Positions 22,327-33,563 of a stretch of DNA of 64,000 nucleotides are shown here, piece by piece (position 1 is the stretch's first letter; each line of letters starts with the position of its first letter). The notes below the pieces were generated by a model. The model saw nothing but the letters and a program-made list of their open reading frames with translations. It did not search any database and was not told where the DNA came from. Made by a program: the position numbers and the translations under genes. Source of the DNA: Ananas comosus (lineage: Eukaryota > Streptophyta > Magnoliopsida > Poales > Bromeliaceae); contig NC_033629.1 in assembly GCF_001540865.1 (NCBI RefSeq), positions 11,612,060 to 11,676,059 on the forward strand. Reading direction: 5' to 3'.

Positions 22327-22352
22327 GACATTCATGAAGGTGGTAAGTTTAC
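20892..22352. other. AT-rich intergenic DNA left of the FD gene
   Basis: No gene seen. There is a (GA)n run at about 21886-21914 and a (TA)n run at about 22288-22321. The third FD exon should lie in this direction on the minus strand, but no sequence encoding the usual SAPF-type C-terminus was recognised. Confidence 0.4.
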
Positions 22353-23026
22353 CTCCTGTTGTTCCTTCTTTAGGTTGGCATTCTCCTCCAGCAAGTGGGC
22401 AACCTCCAACTCCAACCCATTGGTGTAAGCCTGCATGCAAACAAAATGATGGGCTGTGTTCTTCTTTTGTCATCCATCAAAAAAAGCTCATCAAACTCTC
22501 ACCATCAACACTCTACTTGTCTCAACAGCTTTCTAAAATTAATAACTGTTTATATATAGTTTTTGTTCTCAAAAAAATAAAAGAAGAAAGAAAGAAAGAA
22601 AGAAAAAACTTTAAACTTCTAATTAATGTTTTAAATAAATGACCAGATCTTAATTTGAAACACAACACATGGCAGTTAATTAATTAGGATCTTGAACTCT
22701 GAAAACATACAATGAAAAGTTAAAGGCATTAAATGGGGGACTTGAAATTAAAAAGACTTTGCAAGAACATTTTTACTCAATATAAAGAGCTAGCTCTTTA
22801 ATACTGTACTTAAAAGCTTATAATAGTATTTAGCAAACGAAGAGCAGGATCAAGTGCCTATAATTAATACTATTTTCGATCTTTCCATCATTTAATGCCT
22901 TTAACTTACAAATCTACTTCCTTGGCTTCCATACATACAAGAAAATTTTGAAACCAAATAAATTCTCAATGAAGAACTTATTTCGCCGTTGAGACATGAT
23001 TAATTTTTTAATAAATAAATAAATAA

Positions 23027-23068
<42 letters not shown>

Positions 23069-23798
23069 TTTTTTTTATTTCGACGTAGTAGTAGCTAGTA
23101 ATGTAAAATAACCGTTTTTCTTCAAAAGCTTAGTAGGAAAAACCTGTCTCCTGGCGCGGGAGCGGGCGGCGGACTCCCGGTTTTTGATCATCCTCTTATG
23201 CCGGCGGTCGCCGCCGCTGCCGCCGGCGCAGCAGCCGTTGTCGGGGCTCTCCGGGGGCCGCTTCTTCTCGCAGAGCGAGAAGATATTCGGCGGCGAGTCG
23301 GCGGCCGAGAAGCCCGGCAACGGTACGACGAGCAGACCGCGCCGCAGCCGCCGGCGGCGTCGGCGCGGGAGTCGCGTTCGGAGCGAATTGCGGAAGTCCT
23401 GCCCCGGAGAATTGAGGTCCAGCGCCGGCGCCGGCGGCAGCCGAGCTCCTCGCGGCGAGCGGAGCGGGGCGGTTTAGGGTTCCGGCGAGGAAGTCCTGGA
23501 GGATACGGCGCCTCTGGTGGCGTGGTGTGGTGGTGTGGTGGTGGTGGTAGTGGTGAGTGGTTGTGGAAGGGGTGGCGAGGGGTCTCATCATAACATGGTG
23601 GGGGTGGGGGTGAGGGGTGGGGGTGGAGAGGGTGATGTCCTTCCACACGTCCTCCATGGCTCTCCTCCGCGGGGTGGTTTGGGAGGAGAACATGGAGGAG
23701 GGAGAGGAGCTCGAGGAAGAAGAAGAAGAAGAGGACATGGACATAGAGGAGTTATTAATGTTGGTGTTGGTGTTTGGATGAGTAAAAGAGCACCACAT
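22353..23798 (-). CDS. FD: FD-like bZIP transcription factor, frameshifted, last exon not found
   Basis: Exon 1 spans 23144-23798 and exon 2 spans 22353-22430, joined in phase at the intron position usual for FD genes (inside ...RARRQ/AYTN...). The N-terminus is Ser-rich and then reads MEDVWKDITLS (ATG 23657) and ILQDFLAGTLNRP, typical of FD and ABI5-group proteins. The basic region is RRHKRMIKNRESAARSRARR, continuing into the zipper AYTNGLELEVAHLLEENANL. FD proteins bind ACGT-type elements and recruit florigen to activate meristem-identity genes. The N-terminal frame and the basic-region frame differ: a shift is needed between about 23330 and 23480, in a very GC-rich stretch where ALDLNS appears in the bZIP frame. 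This may be a sequencing error or a real lesion. An upstream in-frame ATG at 23798 would add a 47-residue Ser-rich leader, as in Arabidopsis FD. The florigen-binding C-terminal tail was not found. Confidence 0.83.
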
Positions 23799-24770
23799 GA
23801 GGATCCAGATCGAGTTTATTGGGAGAGGGTTAAGAGGAGGGAGATGGGTTTGTGTTTGGGTACTTGGGTTGAGTTGCTTACTTGCTTAGGAGATGGGGAG
23901 CAAGAAAAGCTCATGGAGAGTGGTGGTGGGGTATAGTATACACTATACAGGGCTAATTAAAAACAAATTTTCTCTTTTTTTAAGAAAAAAAAGGTCTTTT
24001 CTGTCACGTTTATAATACACTGGCTATTCCCGGCGCAAGTGATAAAACTCTTGGTACCGTTTGGTTCGGATATAAACAAGAACTAACTATTACAGAGATA
24101 AGTACAAGTATGAGAATAAGAAAAATAGTATTTGAATAAAAATTAGGTTGTTCCCGGAGATAAGAATAATTTTAAATAGTTTTATATAAAAAATGAAGAT
24201 GTTGGTGGGGATAACCGAGAACTACTATTTTCGGATAAAAAATTAACTTTTGAATATAAAGGGGGGATAAGGGTCTATTCCTATCCCTATCCCCTAAAAC
24301 CAAATTGATGATTGATATCTGAGATCTCAAATTCGAATCAGGATTTGATAGTTGGTTCCCGAGATCTCAAATTCGAATTCAAGTTGATTTATATTTTCAG
24401 CTATGTTTATTTAAAAAAAAAAATAAACGAAACAGATAGTATGCTATCTATCTATCAAAAAAAATATATATATATTATTTAATAATTATTTCACCGCTAG
24501 TTAGATTCCATACAAAATGTATATCATATATGGTGCATATAATAACCCGACTCACCAACAATAATAATTCATTATAGGCTCAAAATATTTAAACTTCGTT
24601 ATTATTATAGTTTTCTATACATTCAATGATAATTTTGTTTTCATCCGATATGGAATTATAGGAATGTTACATAATTCTTTCATTCAAACTCTGAAATCAA
24701 CGTCAGACCAATCACACGCACAACTGAAGATCATCAAGTTATATGCTGGTACAATAAAGGCCTTTTTTTA
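23799..24770. other. FD upstream region and repeat fragments
   Basis: Presumed FD promoter (minus strand), with no confident TATA box. 24050-24310 starts with GGTACCGTTTGGTTCGG and ends CCCTAAAACCAAATTGATG, a weak hAT-like MITE candidate. A SINE fragment follows at 24345-24464. Confidence 0.4.
24345..24464 (+). mobile_element. tRNA-derived SINE, diverged copy
   Basis: Plus orientation. A box-B-like AATTCGAATTC is followed by AAGTTGATTTATATTTTCAG, AAATAAACGAAAC and GTATGCTATC, and it ends in an A-rich tail. The 5' part is incomplete. Confidence 0.5.
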
Positions 24771-25315
24771 GGCCAATTTGCATAAAAAATTCACTAATTT
24801 TGCGCTTTTGCAAAAGTGGGCCACCTTTTTAGTTTTTGCAGATTCGGACCGAATTTTCAGAAGGATGGCCAAACTACCCTTCTGTCAAAATGCATAAAAA
24901 TTATATGCTTTAAATGCCTAGAAAATACAACTGTTAAGTCACTAAGTGTAAAACTTCTTGAAATGACAACTGCTAAGTCATAATTACATGTACCTTTCTC
25001 GTAAAACGAAAAACCTCATTCAAGAGAAAATAAAAAAAAGAATAATTAATAAGATGAAAGAGTGCAACATCCTCTCAAATAGTGCAACAAACTCTTCAAA
25101 ATAGTGCAATATCTGTAAATGTTACACTATTATAAAAGGATATTGCACCATTTAGATGTGTGTTACACTCTTTCTTTTTGAAAATTAAATTTTATTCCAT
25201 ATTAAATAAAGTGTAAAATTTTTTGAAAATGACAACTGCTAAACCATAATTACATGCATGTACCTTTCTCGTGAAACAAGAAATCTCATTCAAGAGAAAA
25301 TAAAAATAACAAAAT

Positions 25316-28125
25316 AATAAATTCGATTAGGTAGTCTCAAAATATTTTTAAACTTCGTTATTATTTATAGTTTTCTATACATTCAATGATAATTTTGTTT
25401 GGATGCGATACTCGGAATTTTAGGAATGTTATAATTCTTTCATTCAAACTTGAAATTCAACGTCAGACAATTACAGCCCACAAATCTGAAGCATCTCATC
25501 ATGTTACTATAGCATGGTAACATAAAGCCTTTTTATGTAGGCCATTTGCGATAAAAAATTCACTATTTTGGTTTTGCAAAAGTGGGCCACTCCACTCTTT
25601 TAGTTTTGCAGTTCGCGGGGGGACCGAATTTTCAGAGAGATGGCCAAAATTACCCTTCTGTCAAATGCATAAAAATTATTGCTTTTAATGCCTAGAAATT
25701 ACACTGTAGTACTTAAGTAGGTAAACTTCTTGAAATGAAAATAGTAAGATCATAATATATATGTACAATTTTCTTTTAAACGAACAAACCTTCATTCCAA
25801 GAGAATATAAAAACTAAGAATAATTAATTAATGATGAAAGAGTGTGCAACTCTCTCAAATTAGTATGCAACTAACTCTTCAAACTGGTCATATCTGTAAT
25901 AAGTAGTGACATATTGCTTGTGTAAGACACCTTTTGAATAATTTTTACACAAATCGGCATATTTAGTATGATTACGAACAATAATTAGTATATTACAACA
26001 TACTATAAATTATATCAATATATGTATAAACGGTAGCCATAATTTTCACTATTTTGTCAGATTTAAACAATTTGTGTTAAATTTACACTTTTATAAAAGA
26101 TATTGCGACCATTTAGATGTGTGTTCACTTTTCTGTTGAATTAATTTTTATTCATATTAATAAAGTGTAAATTTTTCTGTGAAATGACAACTGCTTAACA
26201 CCATACATTAGCAATTGCGATTGGTACCTTATCTCGTGAACAAGAAATCTCATTTAAGAGGGAAAATTAAAGAATAGTAAGAATAATTATAAATGACGAA
26301 GAGTGCAAATCCTTTAAAATGTTGCACAAGTCTTCAAAATAAGCAATATCTTGTATGAAATATGCAACATAATTACATTGTTAAATAAATCATTTTGTAT
26401 GTGATTTTTACACTACTATGGCAATGGTTTTAGTATATTACGCTCTCGCACGCAAATTTTAAATATTTTATTATATTACAACATCGTAAAAAATTATACA
26501 AGTATATTCAAACACGAGTGAATTTTTACATATTTGTATAGATATTTACACCATTCGTGTAGGATTATTGCCATATTATAAGAAATGTTGTGCTACCATT
26601 TAGATGTGTGTTGCACTTTTCTTTTGAAATTACATTTTATTGCATTATTAAATAAAACTATAAAACTTCTTGGAAATTGTAATGTATTAAGACCATAATT
26701 ACATGCCATATTACTTTTAATGAAACTTGAGAATCTCATTCAGAGAAATATAAAAATAAATGGTTAATAATTAGATTAAGAGTGTTATTACATTCAATAA
26801 TTGCAACAATTCTTTCAAAATAGTACAATATCTCGATTAAGTAGTGAAGATATTGCATTGTTAATAACGAGTTTTGGATCATAGATTTTTAGCCCCTAAG
26901 TTAGTCAGTTTCAGTATAATTACACAAAAGATTAATATAAGTTATTACAATTATATTATAAAAATTATACAATATATGTACAAACGGTGCATATTTTACA
27001 GTATTATAACATATATTACCGATTTCTATAAATGGATTTTTTTTTTTTTCATTTTTTATGCACTATTATGAGAGGAATATTTGAACGATTTTAAATGTGT
27101 GGTAGACTTTTATTTTTGAAAATTAAATTTCATTGTAGTTAAAATTAAAGTATTTCAAACCTTTTGGAAATGACAACGTGTACATAAGTCCATTAATTAT
27201 ATCGATATACACTTTTTCTGTGAAAGAGACTATTCAGAGAAAAATAAAAAAAATAAGATTACATTTAATAGATGAAGAGTGCAATATCCTCTCAAATAGT
27301 GCAACAATCTTTCAAAATAGTGCAATATTCTGTATATATCGCGCAATATGAATTGTTAATACATTTTGATCATGATTTTTACAACTAGTTATCGTACAGT
27401 TTGTATAATTACAGCGAAATAAATATAATAGTGTATTAGCAATTCATAATTATAGAAATTAACCAATCTTTATATACAAGGTTGCATATTTTCATCATTT
27501 ATACATATTCATTTTCACCAATTTGTGTAAAATATTGAATATTATAAGAGACTGGTGCACCACATTTTAGATGTGTGTTCACTCTTTCTTTTGAATAATT
27601 AAATTTCATTTTACATATTAAATAAAGTGTCAAACTTCCTTGGGATGACAATGCTAAGCCATAGTTCATGTACTTTCTCAGTGAAACGAGAGAATNNNNN
27701 NNNNNNNNNNNNNNNNNNNNTAAGAATTAAAGTATAATTAAAAAATGAAAGAGTGCAACATCTTTAAAATGCTGCAAACAAAACTCTTCAAATCTAGAAA
27801 TATCTGTATAAATAATGCAACTATACATTGTTAATAAATATTTCTGTATATTTACTACACTAAATCTACGGCAATGGTTTAGTTTATTACGTGAAAAAGA
27901 TATATTATTATCTTACACATACTATATAAAATTATACAAATATATGTACAAACGCTGCGAATCTTTACACTTTTGTATAATATATTTACACCATTTGTGT
28001 ACATATCGCACTATTATAAGACTGTTTCACCATTTTAGATGTGTGTCTGCCTCTTCTTTTTGAAAACTTACAATTTAGTTGCATATTAAATAAAATATAA
28101 AACTTCTTGGAAATGCATAATTAGT
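25316..28125. other. Probable uncorrected gap-fill sequence
   Basis: This stretch has many one- and two-base insertions and losses against the clean repeat units on its right. It begins by repeating 24575-25310 with indels (the phrase CTTCGTTATTATTTATAGTTT recurs at about 25355 after 24595). It also contains 25 N. Cleaner, regular units resume near 28140. The pattern fits a single noisy long read placed into a scaffold gap. Confidence 0.75.
27696..27720. other. Assembly gap (25 N)
   Basis: Exactly 25 N inside one of the 460-bp repeat units of the giant foldback element. The number of units left of the centre is therefore unreliable. Confidence 0.99.
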
Positions 28126-29696
28126 CTCTCTCCTCATTCAAAAGAAAATAAAAAAATAAAGAATAATTAGTAAGATGAAAGAGTGCAACATCCTCTCAAA
28201 TAGTGCAACAAGCTCTTCAAAATAGTGCAATATCTGTATAAGTAGTGCAACATACGCATTGTTAATACACATTTTACATAATTTTTACACTAAATTACAT
28301 ACAGTTTAATATATTACGCGAAAATAATATGCAACATATAATATAATAAACTGTATGTAATTAATTTAGTGTAAAAATCATACAAAATGTGTATTAATAA
28401 TGCATATGTTGCACTATTTATATAGATATTGCACTATTTTGAAGAGCTTGTTACACTATTTGATAGGATGTTGCACTCTTTCATCTTATTAATTATTCTT
28501 TATTCTTTTTATTTTTTCTTGAATGAGGCTTCTCGTTTCACGAGAAAGGTACATGCATGTAATTATGACTTAGCAGTTGTCATTTTCAAGAAGTTTTACA
28601 CTTCATTTAATATGCAATGAAATTTAATTTTTAAAAAGAAAGAGTGCAACACACATCTAAATGGTGCAACATCCTCTCATAATAGTACAACATTTACACA
28701 AATGGTGTAAATATATGTATAAATAGTGTAAAATATGCACCGTTTGTACATATATTGTATAATTTTTATAATATATTGTAATATATTATATTATTTTCGC
28801 ATAATATACTAAACTGTACGTAACTTAGTGTAAAAATCATACAAAATGTGTATTAACAGTGCATATGTTGCACTAATTATACAGATATTGCACTATTTTG
28901 AAGAGATTGTTGCACTATTTGAGAGGATATTGCACTCTTTCATCTTATTAATTAATCTTTATTTTTTTTTATTTTCTCTTGAATGAGGTTTCTCGTTTCA
29001 CGAGAAAGATACATGTATGTAATTATGGCTTAGCAGTTGTCATTTCCAAGAAGTTTGACACTTTATTTAATATGCAATGAAATTTAATTTTTAAAAAGAA
29101 AGAGTGCAATATACATCTAAATAGTGCAACATTCTCTCATAATAGTGCAACATTTATAGAAATGGTGTAAATATATGTATAAATAGTGTAAAATATGCAC
29201 CGTTTGTACATATATTGTATAATTTTTAAAATATATTGTAATATATTATATTATTTTTATGTAATATACTAAACTGTACGTAACTTAGTGTAAAAATCAT
29301 ACAAAATATGTATTAAGAATGCATATGTTGCACTACTTATACAGATATTGCACTATTTTGAAAAAATTGTTGCATTATTTGAGAGAATATTGCACTCTTT
29401 CATCTTATTAATTAATATTTATTTTTTTTATTTTTTCTTGAATGAGGTTTCTTGTTTTACAAGAAAGATACATGCATATAATTATGGCTTAGCAGTTGTC
29501 ATTTCCAAGAAGTTTTATACATAATGACTTTGTAGTTGTATTTTTCTAGACATTTAAAGTTTATAACTTTTATGAATTTTGAAAGAGGGGTAGTTTGGTC
29601 ATCCTTCTGAAAATTCGGCTCGAATCTGTAAAAACTAAAAAGGTGGCCCACTTTTACAAAAGCGCAAAATTAGTGGATTTTTTATGCAAATTGGCC

Positions 29697-30096
29697 TTTT
29701 TTTTATTACAATTATTACACATAAGATTTTCCTTAGGTACTTAAACATATTTACATTGAATAAATGTACAAGTAAATTATATTTCAAAGCATTATTCTAA
29801 AACACAATTATCATACAATGTGTTACAGTATAATTAGGGTATATAATATATATTATAAAAATTCGAAAGTCAGAAAAACTAATGAGTGAGCTTGTAAGTA
29901 AGTGTTAGTGATAGTATTATAAGTACACTAACCATTTTTTAAAAAAATTAAGCTATCAAGATATAGGGTCTAGATACTATACATTTGTGAATCCCTTTCA
30001 AAGATAGAACTTCTAAATGGATAATTCATACTATTAAAATAATTTGGATAAATACTTTAGAAACCAAATTTTTTAATTTTTTAATATTATTTATCT
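29697..30096. other. Intergenic, no gene seen
   Basis: AT-rich DNA between the giant foldback element and the third CCCTGTGGTTT element. Nothing recognisable. Confidence 0.4.
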
Positions 30097-30517
30097 TAGG
30101 AAAAACTTTAAAAAGCTCCCTTGTGGTTTCAATTTTTTTTCACTTTAGTACCCTGTGATTTAAAATATATCAAATTAGTACTATGTGCTTTCTCACTTTA
30201 TCACTTTAGTACCCTGTGGTTTAAAGTTTATCAAGTTAGTACCCTGTGGTTTTGCACTTTATCACTTTAGTACCATGATGTTTTAATTTTGTATTAATTT
30301 AGTACCCTGTGGTTTTTTAAATCACAGAGTACTAAAGTGATAAAATGTGAAACCACAGGGTACTAAAGTGATAAAGTGCAATACATACACTTTAAACCAT
30401 AGGGTACTAAAGTGATAAACTGAGAAACCACAAGATACTAATTTGATAAACTTTAAACCACAGAGTACTAAAATAAAAAAGTGTGAATTACATGGGAGGT
30501 TTTGAAGTTTTCCTTTA
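30097..30517. mobile_element. Foldback element built on the phrase CCCTGTGGTTT, copy 3
   Basis: Left half TAGTACCCTGTGGTTTAAAG and right half AAACCACAGGGTACTAAAG in opposite polarity, with ends AGGAAAAACTTTAAAAAGC and GGTTTTGAAGTTTTCCT. The arms are slightly more diverged than in the other two copies. Confidence 0.73.
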
Positions 30518-30589
30518 TTTATATTCAAAGACCTCAAAATACAATTTCACATGGGCATTTTCTCGTTAACAACGTAAAGAATCCAAATC

Positions 30590-30876
30590 AATTGATTTTT
30601 GTGTTAGAAAATTTTTTAAACTATTTAAAACAAGATCTATACTCTTGATCTTGATTTCAAGACTCCTATCATCATTTTTAAAGAAGATTCATTTTTAGCC
30701 TTTATTTTTATGTCCATCGATGGATAAGAGAATAATATCGAAAAGATTTGAAATTTGATTTTAAACACTTCAAATGGTATAGATCATGTCAGATGCCGAC
30801 GTCAATTTGGAGCTCCATCATCGAAAAAATGGTGACAACGGAGCCCGTTTGCTATCGATAGTATTCTTACTCAACT
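30590..30876. mobile_element. TA-tract MITE, reverse copy of the 20655 type
   Basis: It reads in the opposite direction to 20655-20866. The right end GCTATCGATAGTATTCTTAC precedes TCAACTCT, and the body has GAGCTCCATCATCG and AGAGAATAATATCG. The left limit is uncertain. A (CT)n tract and then a (TA)n tract (30903-30925) follow, then (GA)n. Confidence 0.55.
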
Positions 30877-30984
30877 CTCTCTCTCTCTCTTCCTCTCTCT
30901 CTACTATATATATATATATATATATAAAGAAGAAGAGAGAGAGAAGAGATGGAGAGAGAGAGAGAGATGGAGAGAGAGAGAGAG

Positions 30985-31218
30985 AGTCGGATCGTTGGTG
31001 CTGACGCATTAATCCCTAAAGCTTGAATGTTAGAAAATAATCAATTCACTTAAAGCGTACAGATACAGCGCCCACGGGTCTCGATTGTGACTCGCAAACC
31101 AACCTCACGCCACTTCGAATATACACTCGGCCTAACGAGTCTCCACTGCCACTTCGAACATGACTCGCTCACACATGCACCTCGGTCCATGATAAATGCT
31201 ATCCATTTTAGTTCAACA
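30985..31218 (-). mobile_element. Solo LTR of the TRIM family
   Basis: It aligns by eye over its whole length with the LTRs at 14627-15190 (TCGGATCGTTGGTGCTGACG, then CAATTCACTTAAAGCG, ACAGCGCCCACGGGTCTCGA and TTCGAACATGACTCG), ending CCATTTTAGTTCAACA. No second LTR lies next to it. It lies between a (GA)n tract on the left and a (GT)n run and long A-run on the right. Confidence 0.75.
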
Positions 31219-33310
31219 AAAGAGAGAATGAGAGTGTGTGTTGGTGTGTGTGTGTGTGTGGGGACGAGCATGGAAAGAGGGACAAAAAGAAAAAAAAAAA
31301 AAAAAAAAAAAAAAAGTAGAGGAGGGGAGAGGGGTCGTACGCTGTTATATTCGGTGCGTGAACAGTTCGTGCGCCGTCGCTGATAGCAAGCAGCAGCAGA
31401 GGGAGCGAGACAGGTGGGACAAAGAATCTAATAGCAACTACTCCCCTCGCTTCACTACCCAAAAAATCAAGAAAAGTACAAAAAAAAAAAAAAGAAAAAC
31501 TGAATGTAAAATGAAAAAACAAAAACAAAGTGTATAGCGGACAAACACCATTCTATGATCCATTGTGTGCAGGAAATTTCTATGTAGGCTCGTCCTTCAA
31601 TTCAAACGTCAATCATCACCCCACCGGGAATGGATTTGGGTTGTAGGATGATTTCGTGATACAAACGCGTGCGCAGAAAATTTATGCACACCAAAATTAT
31701 ACCGTAGAAATTTAACATGCGACGCCCCACCCTAATGCCAGAGTTAAGCAATGTGTTAATCTACATTATTATTATTATTATTATTATTAACGTTAAAGAT
31801 GACCCAAACGACATTAGCTTGGCAAATATAAATTAGTAGGTAGCTGAATTAGTTAAAAGGATAAGATAAAAGGCAGATCACATTCCCGGTAACTGCTTTC
31901 TTAAAATTAACAAGCTGTAATCTGTGTTACAAGGAAGGTGTTTTATGTGAGGCGCAGCATTAAGATGGTTAAAACGAAGCATCCCAAGGGTGTTTTGTGC
32001 GTTTGAGATAAAATTACAACATAGCAAAAAAACCAACAATGGCTTATGAATCTTAAATATTTAACAATGTGATAGCACTATATGCGATGACGGCATACAG
32101 TGCAACAGTGAAAAAAGAGTTATTAAAATGATTAAGTCCTTGAGAGAAAGAAAAAAACATGGCAACGTTGGACAAAAAAAATTATATAATTTGCCATAAA
32201 ACTGGACAGATTATGGAATAAAGAACCTTATATGATTATTACGCCATAGATATGATAAATCTCACGTACACTCGTATTGAAGCTAATCAAGAAAGAGAGA
32301 TGATCAATTGAATCTTTTACTGTCTAAACTCACCATTGCTATGCATTTTTACATGACTAGTTATCAACACTAAGCATGTCCAACCCATCAATACGGTTTA
32401 ACTACACTAATTTAGCACAACTATGGTATAATGCAAATAGCGACACTAAGCACATAATTCACCCTTTCATAGACAAAGAGCCATCAGAAGTCATAATCTT
32501 GCAAGTTTGCAACAAGGTCCTCATTGATAATAAATGCAGCAACACAAACTTAAGAAGACTACGAGATGTTCACGACTAAAGCATAAATATCGCAGAGTGC
32601 AGAAGTGCAGTTAGATGGGAATACTGCTAAACAACCAGAACAGGCTGTAATAACTTGTCAATGCAAAACTACGCAGAATAAATTTGTCAATGCATATGTA
32701 TCAGGATCCAAAACTGCATAGGACACCAGCTAATCCAAACTCAAAGCACAAAAATAGAGCATGCTTCAGACATCCAATGGAGTAAAAAAGAAAAAGTAAA
32801 AAATTATGAATTGCTGAACACAATTAACAGAACTAACGAAAAAAATATATATATAAATATCAACTACTATTAGAGCTAAGTGTGACTGGATTTATATTCT
32901 CTTTGTGAAGGTAAAAGAAAAGCAGAAAACAAAAAATAAGTCCTTCCAAGAATCTGCAGAAATATGCAACCAAACAAAATCCCTCATCTTGCCAGTTCAG
33001 AAAGGTAGAGAATCCAAAATCCTCCTTAAAAAAAATTTGAGGTTTATAGGAGAAAGAAAAAACAGCCCTGCAAAATCATTCAGAAACAAGTGACGTGACC
33101 GGGCCTGCGACAAATTATCACCATCGGAACTACCATCCAACCAACAGAGAAGAGCAATTTGTAGCACTCCTTTCCTTTGGCCTTCAACTTTGCGCTCATT
33201 TTCTTCCTTCTTTAGCTTTTTTTTTTTGGTCTATATATTTGTATTTGTTTCTTAATCACGACACTCAGCTTACCTAATGGTTCGATAATGAGGAAAGAAA
33301 ATACTTACCT
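31219..33310. other. Downstream region of the La-related gene
   Basis: It contains a (GT)n run (31234-31260) and two A-runs (31288-31314, about 31480-31495). There is no protein-like ORF on either strand. The minus strand has a strong donor (TTCAG/GTAAGT) at the 33310/33311 border, so the La-related transcript may be spliced within its 3' UTR and continue into this region. Confidence 0.35.
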
Positions 33311-33563
33311 GAACACAATCAGGATTGCCTGGCTTGCCTGATTTCTCCCCACGAAAATCATTTTTGCAAAATATGCAGAAAAAAAAATTGTTTCTCTTAA
33401 AGTGTCGCTTCTGACTAAACTCCTTGCAAACTTCGACTGGTCCGACTCAACAACCCCAAGACTTGATTATTCCTGTCCAAGTGAAGATCTCCCACTTGTA
33501 CCAGATTAATGAGATTAGTGGATGCCGATCTACTAAGAACTACCTCATCACGAGCTGGTCTCT

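Larger units (their letters stand above)
24771..29696. mobile_element. Giant inverted-repeat (foldback) element of about 4.9 kb
   Basis: The outer ends are inverted copies: left GGCCAATTTGCATAAAAAAT from 24771, and right at 29677-29696 ATTTTTTATGCAAATTGGCC. The similarity continues inward (CAAAAGTGGGCCACCTTTTT, GATTCGGACCGAATTTTCAG). Inside, a unit of about 460 bp is tandemly repeated. In the left part it reads GATGAAAGAGTGCAACATCC (starts near 25053, 25833, 26296, 26776, 27270, 27745, 28173). In the right part it is reversed (GTTGCACTCTTTCATCTTAT near 28471, 28930, 29390). The polarity flips near 28335. There is no ORF of transposase size. The end sequence resembles long Mutator-like TIRs only in type, and the class is unresolved. 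Confidence 0.8.

Noticed and set aside
28380..29480. Regularly spaced repeats as a CRISPR-like array
   Set aside because: Units are about 460 bp, contiguous and without spacers, in plant DNA; they are tandem units of a foldback element.
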